Positions 51,281 through 59,578 of a DNA stretch of 64,000 nucleotides are shown here, piece by piece (the stretch's first letter is position 1; each line of letters starts with the position of its first letter). Below the pieces are notes generated by a model, which was not told the DNA's origin, did not search any database, and worked only from the letters and a program-made list of their open reading frames with translations. Source of the DNA: Autumnicola musiva (GTDB taxonomy: Bacteria > Bacteroidota > Bacteroidia > Flavobacteriales > Flavobacteriaceae); the NCBI RefSeq assembly GCF_031846585.1, contig NZ_JAVRHK010000003.1, positions 399,640 through 463,639 on the forward strand, written 5' to 3'. Made by a program: the position numbers and the translations under genes.

Positions 51281-53074
51281 CTATCCTTTTTTGATGGTGA
51301 TTTTTTTGCTTATTTTCTTTTGGCCTTTAGAAAGAATATTCAGAATATAAACACCTTCACTTAATCCTTCTGTAGAAATTGTTGGTGCCTTTTCACTTTC
51401 AGGTATTGTTTGACTTAAAATTTTACTGCCTTTAATATCAAATAAATTTATATGCTGTGCCTGAAGCTTAGCAGGGATTTTTAGCTGCAATACATTTTCT
51501 TTATTGTTCTGTAATACCTGGACTTCTTCTGGAGAAATAAATATCGAAGTTTCTGGAATGGCCGGGATTTCTTCTGTAGGGGTAGCAGGATCCTCTTTTT
51601 CCTGTATGGCAGGCATTTCTATAATGAGGAAAAACCTTTCTGAGAATTTTCCTTTTGATAAAACTATTCTTTGGTTTTCTTCTTTTATATTATGGTAAGT
51701 GTTTCTTTCAGCGTCATAAATAACAACTTTTTCAGGATTTAAAGCAATCAAGGATTGAAGGCTAAAAATAATTTCACCTTCCGAAGCCATATTTACAATT
51801 AGAGGAATTTTCTCTTCAGGAACGTAAGGACGTACATTTATGATGTAGTGATCTTCATCTATAAGCCACCCGGCATCGGACGCGATGCCATTCATTACCA
51901 TAGCATCCATTGCCCAGTCCTTACCTGTGGTTGCGTCTTCCCTAAAAGCCAGTAATAGTGGGCGTAAGTAAAGATTATTAATTTCAACATTCAGGCGAAG
52001 ATTGGGAATAACTTCATCATTGTTGTTTTTATAAGCAGCTTTAAACTGGGAAATCCCGCTCTTCTCTGTTTTAAAAATACGATATGTATTCCTGAAACCA
52101 ACAAAGCCGTCTTCGCTGCCTACCAACATGAAACCCTGGGCAACAGGAATAAATTCCCTCGGAATTATAGCACCGTTTTCTCCGGTAACATTAACAATCT
52201 CTCCGTTACCACGGTATTTCTTGAAAATTGCGGGAACGTAGGAATTTGCTCCCGGAGAGTAAGCTCCATACCCGCCTTCGTAGTCTTTAAGGTAATGTGA
52301 TTTCCCGTTTTCTTTGGAATCCCAAAAATAGGCTATTCCCGTAGTGGCCGGATTATTCAACAGGAAATTCTTCAGGTGAAGGCTGGAAGGATAAGGATTT
52401 CCCACAAGTAAAGATTGATTTTCAAGAATTTTAATACTGTAGGCGCCATCATTTGGAATCCCCCTAAAATCATATCGCTGTTCGCTTCCGGGGTTATTCT
52501 CTACTCCATAAATTACAGTACGGTTTACTCCGTTAGTTCCCTTCATAGTGAAACCTTCCCCTGGCTTTAAAACAAATTGATCCCCAATATTTTTCCAATC
52601 GTTATAATCGTCTCCTGAGAAACTGTAAATCCATCTTTTGGATATGGTTAAAGGCTCTGCAGTTCCATCAAGTTCTGCCGTAAGATTAGCTTTATTACTT
52701 TTAGTAAGATCTTGTGGTTCAAAAATTATTTCATTCAGGTTTTTTGAAGTTCCTGGATTTTGGACGGGAAGAGACCAGTAATTGTAATCATATGCATTAG
52801 ATGTTCCTTCCTGGAAAAGGGAAATTAAACCATTCCCTTTATTAATATTTTGTTCCTTTTCCCCCTGCAGAAGTTGAGCCTCATTTCTAAGATAAATACT
52901 GGCTTCTGTTGAAGGGTTTCTGTTTTTTTCCAGGTGAATTTCGTTCTGTACATATAGCACCTGATTGTTTACAAATATATAATGATCTGCAATGGCAGAA
53001 GGAGAAATATTTAGCTGCGCACAACATGAAATGGTGCTCATAAGAACTAAGGAAATGTTTAAAATGATCTTCAT
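51281..53074 (-). CDS. Large exported protein with C-terminal T9SS sorting domain
   Basis: 597 aa with a signal peptide ending at ISCCAQ. The long N-terminal part contains several beta-rich segments typical of Bacteroidota surface adhesins (GNGLISLFQEGTSNAYDYNYWSLPVQNPG, NPYPSSLHLKNFLL, NEVIPNLRLNVEINN). After a Pro/Glu/Ala/Thr linker (about residues 505-520) the last 80 residues form the type A sorting domain (VLQLKIPAKLQAQHINLFDIKGSKIL, GVYILNI, KKISKKITIKKG). The protein should be exported by the type 9 system and attached to the surface; its role is unknown. Confidence 0.8.
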   Translation of the reverse strand: MKIILNISLVLMSTISCCAQLNISPSAIADHYIFVNNQVLYVQNEIHLEKNRNPSTEASIYLRNEAQLLQGEKEQNINKGNGLISLFQEGTSNAYDYNYWSLPVQNPGTSKNLNEIIFEPQDLTKSNKANLTAELDGTAEPLTISKRWIYSFSGDDYNDWKNIGDQFVLKPGEGFTMKGTNGVNRTVIYGVENNPGSEQRYDFRGIPNDGAYSIKILENQSLLVGNPYPSSLHLKNFLLNNPATTGIAYFWDSKENGKSHYLKDYEGGYGAYSPGANSYVPAIFKKYRGNGEIVNVTGENGAIIPREFIPVAQGFMLVGSEDGFVGFRNTYRIFKTEKSGISQFKAAYKNNNDEVIPNLRLNVEINNLYLRPLLLAFREDATTGKDWAMDAMVMNGIASDAGWLIDEDHYIINVRPYVPEEKIPLIVNMASEGEIIFSLQSLIALNPEKVVIYDAERNTYHNIKEENQRIVLSKGKFSERFFLIIEMPAIQEKEDPATPTEEIPAIPETSIFISPEEVQVLQNNKENVLQLKIPAKLQAQHINLFDIKGSKILSQTIPESEKAPTISTEGLSEGVYILNILSKGQKKISKKITIKKG

Positions 53075-53304
53075 GCCACCTTTCTAAAAGCTATAGTAAG
53101 TTAAACAAAAAACTGAAAACATAACGGTTGAAATAGAATTGCTTTTATACCAGTACCAACCAAAATTTAATTGAAAAACAATTGTTATTTATTGTTAAAG
53201 ATCTCGTTAAACTATTATTAAAATACTGAACGCTATGGACTTAATTTGATTATATTCGTTCTGCCCTACAAAAACATGAAGAAGAACACTTAAATTTTGA
53301 CCTA

Positions 53305-53448
53305 ATGAATATCCTTATATTGACCGTAGGGTTTTTTATGCTCTCAATACTTACTTTTTTTCTTATCAAGACAATTATTAGCAATCTAAAGGTGAAAAAA
53401 AGGTTACGCCGTTTATATGTGGAGAGCGGAGTGAGTAAACCTCATTAG
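53305..53448 (+). CDS. 47-aa single-pass membrane protein
   Basis: ATG at 53305 to TAG at 53446-53448. MNILILTVGFFMLSILTFFL forms one membrane helix, followed by IKTIISNLKVKKRLRRLY, a strongly basic stretch that would sit at the cytoplasmic side, and VESGVSKPH. Too short for ordinary gene calls. No homology recognised. It lies alone between the divergent T9SS cargo gene and the next small membrane gene. Confidence 0.55.
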   Translation: MNILILTVGFFMLSILTFFLIKTIISNLKVKKRLRRLYVESGVSKPH

Positions 53449-53568
53449 TTTGTTTTTTTGCTTCATTAAATTTCTTCAAATTTTACTGCAGGTTTTAAAG
53501 AGCCTGTGATCTTTCTGCAATTATTATCGTAAGATTTCATTTTATTATTTTTCCCGAAATTAAAATCC

Positions 53569-53576
53569 TAATTTTG
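53569..53576 (+). promoter_or_regulatory. -7 element before the small membrane/Smr genes
   Basis: TAATTTTG, a perfect TAnnTTTG, about 90 bp before the ATG at 53665. The -33 region is TTT-like, not TTG. Confidence 0.4.
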
Positions 53577-53664
53577 CACAACTTCTTGTAATAAATATTA
53601 ACTAGAGAAGCAGATTTTCCGGTAGATGTAAGTATTATATCGGAATATTTAATGCAGAAAATAC

Positions 53665-53862
53665 ATGAAAAATTCGCAACTTCTAAATTCTGTCTTAATA
53701 GCTATTGGTGCTGCTTTGCTCATATATGTAATAGCAGTTGAAGATGCCAGCCCGTATTTCAAAATTGTAGGCCTTATCATTATAATGTTTGGGCTTTACA
53801 GAGCTACAAATCATTGGGTGGCTACGAAAGATGACCATAAAGAAGATGATAATAAGGAATAG
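53665..53862 (+). CDS. 65-aa two-helix membrane protein
   Basis: Two membrane segments (residues about 8-25 and 31-46) linked by EDASPYFK, ending in a highly charged tail (TKDDHKEDDNKE). No named family recognised. It stops 2 bp before the start of the Smr protein gene, so the two are probably cotranscribed. Confidence 0.65.
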   Translation: MKNSQLLNSVLIAIGAALLIYVIAVEDASPYFKIVGLIIIMFGLYRATNHWVATKDDHKEDDNKE

Positions 53863-53864
53863 CC

Positions 53865-54422
53865 ATGAAATTAAAACCTGGAGATAAAGTAGAATTATTG
53901 GATGATAATCTGGAGGGGATTGTTGTGAATCTTCAGGGGGGTATGGTTGAGGTGGAAACACCGGAAGGTTTTACTATGGATTTTCCAGTTTCAGATTTGG
54001 TGAAAATTGATGTCCCCATAGAAGAGCTGCAGGAGGATATTGATTTTGAAAATGTATTGAAAGAAAAGAAAATTCCTAAAAAAAGAAAATCCACCCGAAT
54101 AAAGCCGAAAGAACGTAACGCGCCTCCCATGGAGGTAGATTTGCATATAGGAAAACTTACCAGGAGTTCAAAAGGTTTAAGCAATTATGAGATGCTTAAC
54201 CTGCAGGTAGATACCGCGAGACGACAGTTAGAATTTGCCGTTAATAAACGCATTCAGAAAGTAGTATTTATTCATGGAGTAGGGGAAGGTGTTTTAAAGG
54301 CCGAGCTGGATTATCTTTTTGGGCGCTATGCCAATGTAAAGTTCTATGATGCCGATTTCCAGAAATATGGATTGGGAGCTACCGAGGTTTATATTTTTCA
54401 AAATTATAATGCTGACGAATAG
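53865..54422 (+). CDS. Smr/MutS2-like domain protein
   Basis: 185 aa. The N-terminal region (MKLKPGDKVELLDDNLEGIVVNL) is a small SH3-like barrel of the kind that precedes Smr in Bacteroidota DUF2027 proteins. The C-terminal Smr domain has MEVDLHIGKLTRSSKGLSNYE and the VFIHGVGEGVLKAELDYLF (HGxGxGvL) signature, then ATEVYIFQN. Smr domains bind or nick branched DNA or act on RNA. It is shorter than MutS2, lacking the ATPase. Function here is not established. Confidence 0.82.
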   Translation: MKLKPGDKVELLDDNLEGIVVNLQGGMVEVETPEGFTMDFPVSDLVKIDVPIEELQEDIDFENVLKEKKIPKKRKSTRIKPKERNAPPMEVDLHIGKLTRSSKGLSNYEMLNLQVDTARRQLEFAVNKRIQKVVFIHGVGEGVLKAELDYLFGRYANVKFYDADFQKYGLGATEVYIFQNYNADE

Positions 54423-54427
54423 CTTAC

Positions 54428-55423
54428 CTATTCCCCTTCTTCGGTTTCTTCTACCACTTCTTCTGAATCCTCTTCTTCCTCTGTTTCAGAATAATTTTCT
54501 TCTATAGTTTCATCAAAATAGCCAAGATCGTATTCATCAAATTTAATTTCTTCCCCGCTTCCGTCCTGCTTTATAAGTGAAAAATTCAAAATGGTAATAT
54601 AGGTTCTAATGCGTCTGGCAGGAATTATATTTTCTATGTATTCTTCATTTTCAAGAAATATAGGATTCTGGCGGTCCAGATAAAACGGAACGTCTGCCGG
54701 GTTAAGATACAAATTAGGTGTTAACCTGTTTTCCTCGTTCACTTCATTTCTTGTAGGTGCTCCATCCCCGTCATCATCTGTGTCTAAATAATTAGGAATT
54801 CCGTCTTCATCTGTATCCCTGTATTCTTCTTCGCCAACCGTAGGGTCCCCGTCAGGGTTTTGCCTTTCCTGCCGTGTCAGCACGTTGTCATTATCATCAT
54901 CAATATCAAGATAATCAGGAATTCCATCTTCATCAGAATCTAAATGTTCACCTCCATCTATATTGAAGCCTTCGTTCAAATTACTAATGCCGTCACCATC
55001 GGCATCGGCATCATTGGTTAAGTCTCTGTAGTAGGTATTAATCACTATAGTTCCTCTGCTGGAACTTATATATTCTTCCAGCACCTGGGGTTCACTTGGA
55101 GGGATATCACTGCAGAAATAAGAATTAGGAACCTCATTATCATAAATACGGTAAACAAGCCGGTTAGTAGCACTAAGGATAACATTTTCCTGACCAATCT
55201 CTGTACGAAGCAATCCTTCTTCTGTTTCTATGGCATTGTTGTTTATTAAAAGCGACATAGATTCATATACATCTTCATTGTTTGTTGTATATAAAACCTT
55301 TGTCTGCAAGCCGCAAATATTTAACTGGCGATCTTCAAGATCAAAACTGGTTACAATAATATCTCCACTATCACAAGAGAAAAACAATGAGCCAAGAAGG
55401 AAAAATCCAAATATTTTCTTCAT
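54428..55423 (-). CDS. Lipoprotein with thrombospondin type 3-like calcium repeats
   Basis: Start at ATG 55423 (MKKIFGFFLLG); an open frame begins 14 codons earlier. 331 aa with lipid cysteine 17 (LFFSC). The middle carries acidic Ca-binding-like repeats: DADGDGISNLNEG, DSDEDGIPDYLDIDDDND and DTDEDGIPNYLDTDDDGDG. The C-terminus is extremely acidic (ETEEEEDSEEVVEETEEGE). It is probably a surface-exposed calcium-stabilised protein. The C-terminus shows no T9SS domain, so it is a lipid-anchored protein. Neighbour genes give no functional hint. Confidence 0.8.
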   Translation of the reverse strand: MKKIFGFFLLGSLFFSCDSGDIIVTSFDLEDRQLNICGLQTKVLYTTNNEDVYESMSLLINNNAIETEEGLLRTEIGQENVILSATNRLVYRIYDNEVPNSYFCSDIPPSEPQVLEEYISSSRGTIVINTYYRDLTNDADADGDGISNLNEGFNIDGGEHLDSDEDGIPDYLDIDDDNDNVLTRQERQNPDGDPTVGEEEYRDTDEDGIPNYLDTDDDGDGAPTRNEVNEENRLTPNLYLNPADVPFYLDRQNPIFLENEEYIENIIPARRIRTYITILNFSLIKQDGSGEEIKFDEYDLGYFDETIEENYSETEEEEDSEEVVEETEEGE

Positions 55424-55510
55424 TACAGGTATTTTAAAATAGGAGGGTGTGGTATAAATTTCCACTTCCCGAACAAAAATAGTGGAAATATGAATTTTTA
55501 CCGATGCTTC

Positions 55511-55540
55511 TTCAAAATAATTTAATTTCCATTAATTTTG
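55511..55540 (+). promoter_or_regulatory. Promoter of the cysteine desulfurase, very short leader
   Basis: TTC (55511-55513), 19 nt, TAATTTTG (55533-55540). The predicted start of transcription falls at or within a few bases of the ATG at 55547, so the mRNA may be nearly leaderless. Confidence 0.45.
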
Positions 55541-55546
55541 CGAACC

Positions 55547-56695
55547 ATGAAAAAAGTGTATTTAGATTCGGCAGCCACAACACAAATGCGGGATGAGGTA
55601 ATTAACCGCATGAGCAGCGTTATGAGAGAAAATTATGGAAATCCATCTTCTACTCATAGTTATGGCAGATCATCAAAAAGCCTTATTGAGCAGGCAAGAA
55701 AAACAGTTGCTTCTTACCTTAATGTGCAGGCTTCAGAAATTATCTTTACTTCGGGAGGAACTGAGGCAGATAACCTGGTGTTAAATAGTGCAGTACGGGA
55801 TTTAGGAGTGAATAGAATTATCACCTCCCGGATTGAGCACCATGCGGTACTGCATACCGTGGAACAACTTCAGGAAAATTACCAGATTAAAGTAGATTAT
55901 GTGAAACTTGATGAATACGGCAACATTCTTCACGAAAACCTGGAGAATCTTTTATCTTCTTCGGAAGAAAAGACGCTGGTAAGCCTGATGCATATAAATA
56001 ATGAAATTGGCAATAAAATCGACCTGAAAAAAATTGCTGAATTATGTAAAAATTATGATGCGCTTTTTCATTCGGATACTGTGCAGTCCATTGGCCATTA
56101 TAAATTGGATTTTAAAGAAATACCTGTTGATTTTACTGCAGCAAGTGCACATAAATTTCACGGACCCAAAGGAGTTGGTTTTGCATTTATTAGAAAGCAT
56201 AGTGGTTTAAAACCCTTAATTTTTGGCGGAGAGCAGGAGAGGGGGCACCGTGCAGGAACTGAAGGTTTACATAACATTGTAGGGCTTGAAGAAGCATTAA
56301 AACTTTCTTACGAAAACCTAAAGGAAGAACAAGCTTATATTTCTGACTTAAAATCGCATTTTATTCAAGCTCTTAAAGAAAAAATTCCCGGAGTAAAATT
56401 TAATGGCAATTGTGCCGGGCCCGGGGAAAGTACCTATACTCTTTTAAATGTATGCCTTCCTGTTTCTGCTGAAAAGGCCCTGATGTTACTTTTTCAACTT
56501 GACCTTAAAGGGATTGCCTGTTCAAAAGGAAGTGCCTGCCAGAGCGGGAGCGATAAAGGCTCCCATGTTTTGGGCGCTTTTCTTTCTGAAGAAGATATGG
56601 GGAAACCCTCTGTTCGTTTCAGCTTTTCAAAGTACAATACCAAAGAAGAAATTGATTATGTGGTAGATGTGCTGAAGGAGTTTATAGAAAGCTAA
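55547..56695 (+). CDS. Cysteine desulfurase (IscS/NifS family)
   Basis: Start at the ATG 55547 (MKKVYLDSAATTQ); a TTG three codons upstream lies in the promoter. 382 aa, PLP-dependent. The family motifs are present: GNPSSTHSYGRSSK, TSGGTEADN, the lysine in SAHKFHGPKGVGF and the active cysteine in GIACSKGSACQSGS. The active-site loop is IscS-like. It supplies sulfur for iron-sulfur clusters and thio-modified tRNAs; mtaB in this window is one possible consumer. No isc or suf genes are adjacent. Confidence 0.92.
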   Translation: MKKVYLDSAATTQMRDEVINRMSSVMRENYGNPSSTHSYGRSSKSLIEQARKTVASYLNVQASEIIFTSGGTEADNLVLNSAVRDLGVNRIITSRIEHHAVLHTVEQLQENYQIKVDYVKLDEYGNILHENLENLLSSSEEKTLVSLMHINNEIGNKIDLKKIAELCKNYDALFHSDTVQSIGHYKLDFKEIPVDFTAASAHKFHGPKGVGFAFIRKHSGLKPLIFGGEQERGHRAGTEGLHNIVGLEEALKLSYENLKEEQAYISDLKSHFIQALKEKIPGVKFNGNCAGPGESTYTLLNVCLPVSAEKALMLLFQLDLKGIACSKGSACQSGSDKGSHVLGAFLSEEDMGKPSVRFSFSKYNTKEEIDYVVDVLKEFIES

Positions 56696-56728
56696 TCATT
56701 ATCGGAGATTAGAGAACCCGAAGTCACA

Positions 56729-56764
56729 AAAGATCTCACAGGTTTTTAAACCTGTGAGATCTTT
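56729..56764. repeat. Perfect 36-nt inverted repeat
   Basis: 17-bp arms 56729-56745 and 56748-56764 (core GATCTCACAGG / CCTGTGAGATC) with a 2-nt TT loop. A family of such CTCACAGG..CCTGTGAG palindromes is recalled from flavobacterial spacers. It could also end the desulfurase transcript (TTTAATTT follows). Confidence 0.7.
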
Positions 56765-56890
56765 AATTTATTTTATACTTTTTATCCGGGATTGCGGCTG
56801 TTCATTCTTGAGAAATAAAAACATCTTGGGGTCTTTAATACACTTCAAACTCCGCACCCGAATTGCTGACTTCTCACTTCGTACTTCAAA
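56765..56890. other. Spacer with ACTTC-type repeat next to the M23 gene
   Basis: Contains CACTTCAAACTCCGC, CTGACTTCTC and CACTTCGTACTTC (about 56840-56886), directly downstream of the M23 stop codon on its strand. Same repeat type as in the riboswitch insert. Confidence 0.45.
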
Positions 56891-58579
56891 TTATTTTCTA
56901 AAGAACTTGGCTTCATAAGTATCTGTATTTCCTACATTATCGGTTACCACCAGTTTAAAGTTGTTTTCAGTCTCCGTTACTGCCCCGTCATTAAAATCGT
57001 AGGTAAGGGTATTGTTCTTGTATTCGTATTCCATTAGGATAAACTTCCCATTCACCGTGGCACGATAACTTTGAATGCCGGAGAGGTCATCGCTTATTTT
57101 AACTTTAAGAGTAGTATTATTGGAAATCCATTGCCCGTCACTAAAATTAACAGGATTTATCCATGGAGCTTTAGTATCTGATGCTAAAGTATAATCACCA
57201 AAAGTTCTTACGCCGGTGGTAAACCTATTTCCTTTTTTATAGGTAGAGGAATAACTGGGCCTGCCGCGATACCCCAGCCGGGCTATAAACATTTTTTCCT
57301 TTTCGGCTGGTTGATATTTACTTACGTCAAAACCAATAGTAATATTTTTATGAATTGGGGTATCGTCCCGATGGAATTTAATCGTATCACCCTGATAGGA
57401 AATATCCAGGTAAGTATCCTGATAAAGACTACCTTTTGGAATGTAGACATCAATTCCATTCTGCTCTGTTGAAAATGGCTGGTCTGCCTGAGCAAAGTAT
57501 TCAGTTTCTTCAAGTTTTCTAGCTTGAATATTATTGCCGGATTTCCCCTGTATAGGAATACGGATTATACTTTCATTCCCTGCAAAGTCCAATACTTTTA
57601 TAGTATAATTGTAATTCAGGCTGTCCTGAATGTTCAGCCTGCCTTCAGATTGGATATTGGCATAAAGGCTTAGGGGATTGTTTTCGTCTACAAACAATTT
57701 CTGAATCCGGTCTCTGTTGGAACTGTAATATTCATAATCTATCAACTGGTTAAGGTGGCGGGTTTCCGAAAAGGAAAATTGGTCAAAATTCAGCTGAAAA
57801 ACCTGGTCGCCGTTTAGATTTGCTTCAATTTTATACACGCCGTTCCTGTTAGGTGCCATATCCAGTTGGTCTACGGTAGAAACTCCGAAACCAACCTGGC
57901 CGCAGGCATTTAGTTTTTCGGTGGTAAAAGAACCATCTTTTAGCGGGATAAGCCTTATTTTTTGCCTTTCTGTTGAATTATTAACATGTGCATCCTCACC
58001 CTTGGGGTAAACAAATAACCCGTCAATAATCGGCTTTTGATGATCCTGGATTTGCAGTCCAAACAGTTGGGGATTCATAGGCCTTTGGCTACCATCCCTT
58101 ATTTCGAAATGCAGATGGGGACCGCCACTGCCCCCGGTGTTTCCACTAAAGGCCACCAGCTCTCCCATATCTACAGCTAATTCTCCTGCTTCAGGAAAAA
58201 GCTCTATCTCATAGGTTTCATTAGCATATTGTTGCTTTTTAACATAAGCTTCAATTTCCGGAGAAAATCTTTGTAAATGTCCATATACCGTTGTGTACCC
58301 GTTTGGATGCTGAATATAAAGAGCCTTGCCATAGCCATAATGCTGGATTTTTATACGGCTAACATAGCCGGGAGCAGCAGCCTTTACTTCCAGTCCCTCG
58401 CGTTGCTGGGTTTTGATATCGAGCCCGCTATGGAAATGGTTGGACCTTAGTTCTCCAAAGGTTCCCGCCAGTACCAGCGGAATATCCAGTGGTTTTTGAA
58501 AATAATCCTGCGGCACCTGGGGTTGTGATTTGGCAATAGTGGTGATAGCAATAAATGCTATCAGAAAATAAAACTTCAT
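56891..58579 (-). CDS. M23 family metallopeptidase (exported)
   Basis: 562 aa with a signal peptide ending AKSQP. An N-terminal LytM domain (residues about 45-170) has the zinc ligands of NHFHSGLDIK (H and D) and PHLHFEIRDG (HxH), with KALYIQHPNGYTTVYGHL between. The long remainder is beta-rich, with repeated strands suggesting Ig-like modules (DTKAPWINPVNFSDGQWISNN, DDLSGIQSYRATVNGKFILMEYEY). The enzyme should cleave peptidoglycan peptides or act as a LytM-type activator in the periplasm. All zinc ligands are present, so activity is plausible. Confidence 0.85.
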   Translation of the reverse strand: MKFYFLIAFIAITTIAKSQPQVPQDYFQKPLDIPLVLAGTFGELRSNHFHSGLDIKTQQREGLEVKAAAPGYVSRIKIQHYGYGKALYIQHPNGYTTVYGHLQRFSPEIEAYVKKQQYANETYEIELFPEAGELAVDMGELVAFSGNTGGSGGPHLHFEIRDGSQRPMNPQLFGLQIQDHQKPIIDGLFVYPKGEDAHVNNSTERQKIRLIPLKDGSFTTEKLNACGQVGFGVSTVDQLDMAPNRNGVYKIEANLNGDQVFQLNFDQFSFSETRHLNQLIDYEYYSSNRDRIQKLFVDENNPLSLYANIQSEGRLNIQDSLNYNYTIKVLDFAGNESIIRIPIQGKSGNNIQARKLEETEYFAQADQPFSTEQNGIDVYIPKGSLYQDTYLDISYQGDTIKFHRDDTPIHKNITIGFDVSKYQPAEKEKMFIARLGYRGRPSYSSTYKKGNRFTTGVRTFGDYTLASDTKAPWINPVNFSDGQWISNNTTLKVKISDDLSGIQSYRATVNGKFILMEYEYKNNTLTYDFNDGAVTETENNFKLVVTDNVGNTDTYEAKFFRK

Positions 58580-58704
58580 ATAGATAATGATTGTTCAGGT
58601 TTCATAGCGGTGTAAAGATAAATAAACTTGCAGGAAAAGTAAATCCCTTGCCCTGAGTTTATTAGGCTTCACCGTCTATTTTTATAAAATTAGCAATAAA
58701 AGTA

Positions 58705-58735
58705 TTGGGATATTTCATCGCGTATGTTAACTTTG
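58705..58735 (+). promoter_or_regulatory. Promoter of the coiled-coil/zapA operon
   Basis: TTG (58705-58707), 20-nt spacer, TAACTTTG (58728-58735); the gene starts 27 bp later. Confidence 0.6.
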
Positions 58736-58762
58736 TGCATATCGGCATCATAAGGAGCTTTT

Positions 58763-59053
58763 ATGAGTGAAATAACGGAAATAGTTGATAATCTTGAGAA
58801 TAGAATCAGCAAGTTGCTTCACAAACATGAAGTTCTAAAGCAAATGCACCATTCTTTGCAAGAAGAATTGACATCTGTTAAATCTGAAAACGAAAATTTA
58901 AAACAGGAGCTGGAAACTTCTGTAGAACGGGTTCAGACTTTAAAAGCTGCAAATGCGATGCTGGGCAGTAATGATTACAAGAAAGAGACAAAGCTCAAAA
59001 TAAATAGCCTGATTAGGGAAATTGATCAATGCATAGTTCAGCTATCTGACTAA
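58763..59053 (+). CDS. Small coiled-coil protein upstream of zapA
   Basis: 96 aa, almost entirely predicted coiled coil (residues about 8-70, EIVDNLENRISKLLHKHEVLKQM), with a polar C-terminus. It is 9 bp before zapA, and the pair zapA plus a small coiled-coil gene recurs in Bacteroidota. By analogy with ZapB/ZauP it may partner ZapA at the FtsZ ring; no sequence similarity to ZapB was recognised, so that is inference from context. Confidence 0.65.
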   Translation: MSEITEIVDNLENRISKLLHKHEVLKQMHHSLQEELTSVKSENENLKQELETSVERVQTLKAANAMLGSNDYKKETKLKINSLIREIDQCIVQLSD

Positions 59054-59062
59054 TGAAAAGCA

Positions 59063-59356
59063 ATGGCCGAGAAATTAAAGATCAAAATATCGATTGCAGA
59101 TCGTGTGTACCCGCTTACTATTCAGCCACAGCAGGAGGAGGGTTTGCGAAAGGCCGCAAAGAAAATCGAGGGGATGATCAAACAATTTGAGCAGAGTTAT
59201 GCCGTTAGAGACAAGCAGGATGTTCTTGCCATGTGTGCCTTACAGTTTGCAGCTCAAACTGAACAAAAAGGCATAGACAAATCATCTGAAATGCTTGAAG
59301 CAGAAGATAAATTAAAATCGCTTAATGAATTACTTAAAAAACATTTAGCGACATAA
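59063..59356 (+). CDS. zapA: Cell division protein ZapA
   Basis: 97 aa. N-terminal strand-helix domain (KLKIKISIADRVYPLTIQPQQEEGLRKAAKKI) then a coiled coil with VLAMCALQFAAQ, matching ZapA. It bundles FtsZ protofilaments at mid-cell. Its gene follows the coiled-coil gene and precedes the 6S-type RNA. In E. coli the 6S RNA gene also lies beside zapA. Confidence 0.9.
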   Translation: MAEKLKIKISIADRVYPLTIQPQQEEGLRKAAKKIEGMIKQFEQSYAVRDKQDVLAMCALQFAAQTEQKGIDKSSEMLEAEDKLKSLNELLKKHLAT

Positions 59357-59375
59357 GTTCTTTAAATAACACAAG

Positions 59376-59559
59376 GTTACTGCCTGTATTAGTGATTTTT
59401 TGATAAACTCAACACGAATTCTTTAAAGAGGGTGAGTCTAAGTTGTTAAAGCGCGCCGCTCCCGGGCAACCGGGATGAGCGGATTCTTGATCAGCTTGTT
59501 AGCCCTAAACTTGATTTTAAGGAGTTTAATACAAAACACAACTAATACAGGCTTTTTTT
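59376..59559 (+). ncRNA. 6S-type RNA (6S-Flavo)
   Basis: The 5' end GCCUGUAUUAGU (59382-59393) pairs with ACUAAUACAGGC (59541-59552), followed by a T7 run. The interior holds a GC-rich arm (GCCGCUCCCGGGCAACCGGGAUGAGCGG) around a larger loop, forming a long interrupted hairpin of about 180 nt. Position between zapA and rny, length and fold match 6S-Flavo, the flavobacterial counterpart of 6S RNA that binds sigma-70-type holoenzyme. The G-rich hairpin and T run also make it self-terminating. Confidence 0.78.
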
Positions 59560-59578
59560 ATACATAAATTTTAAATAA

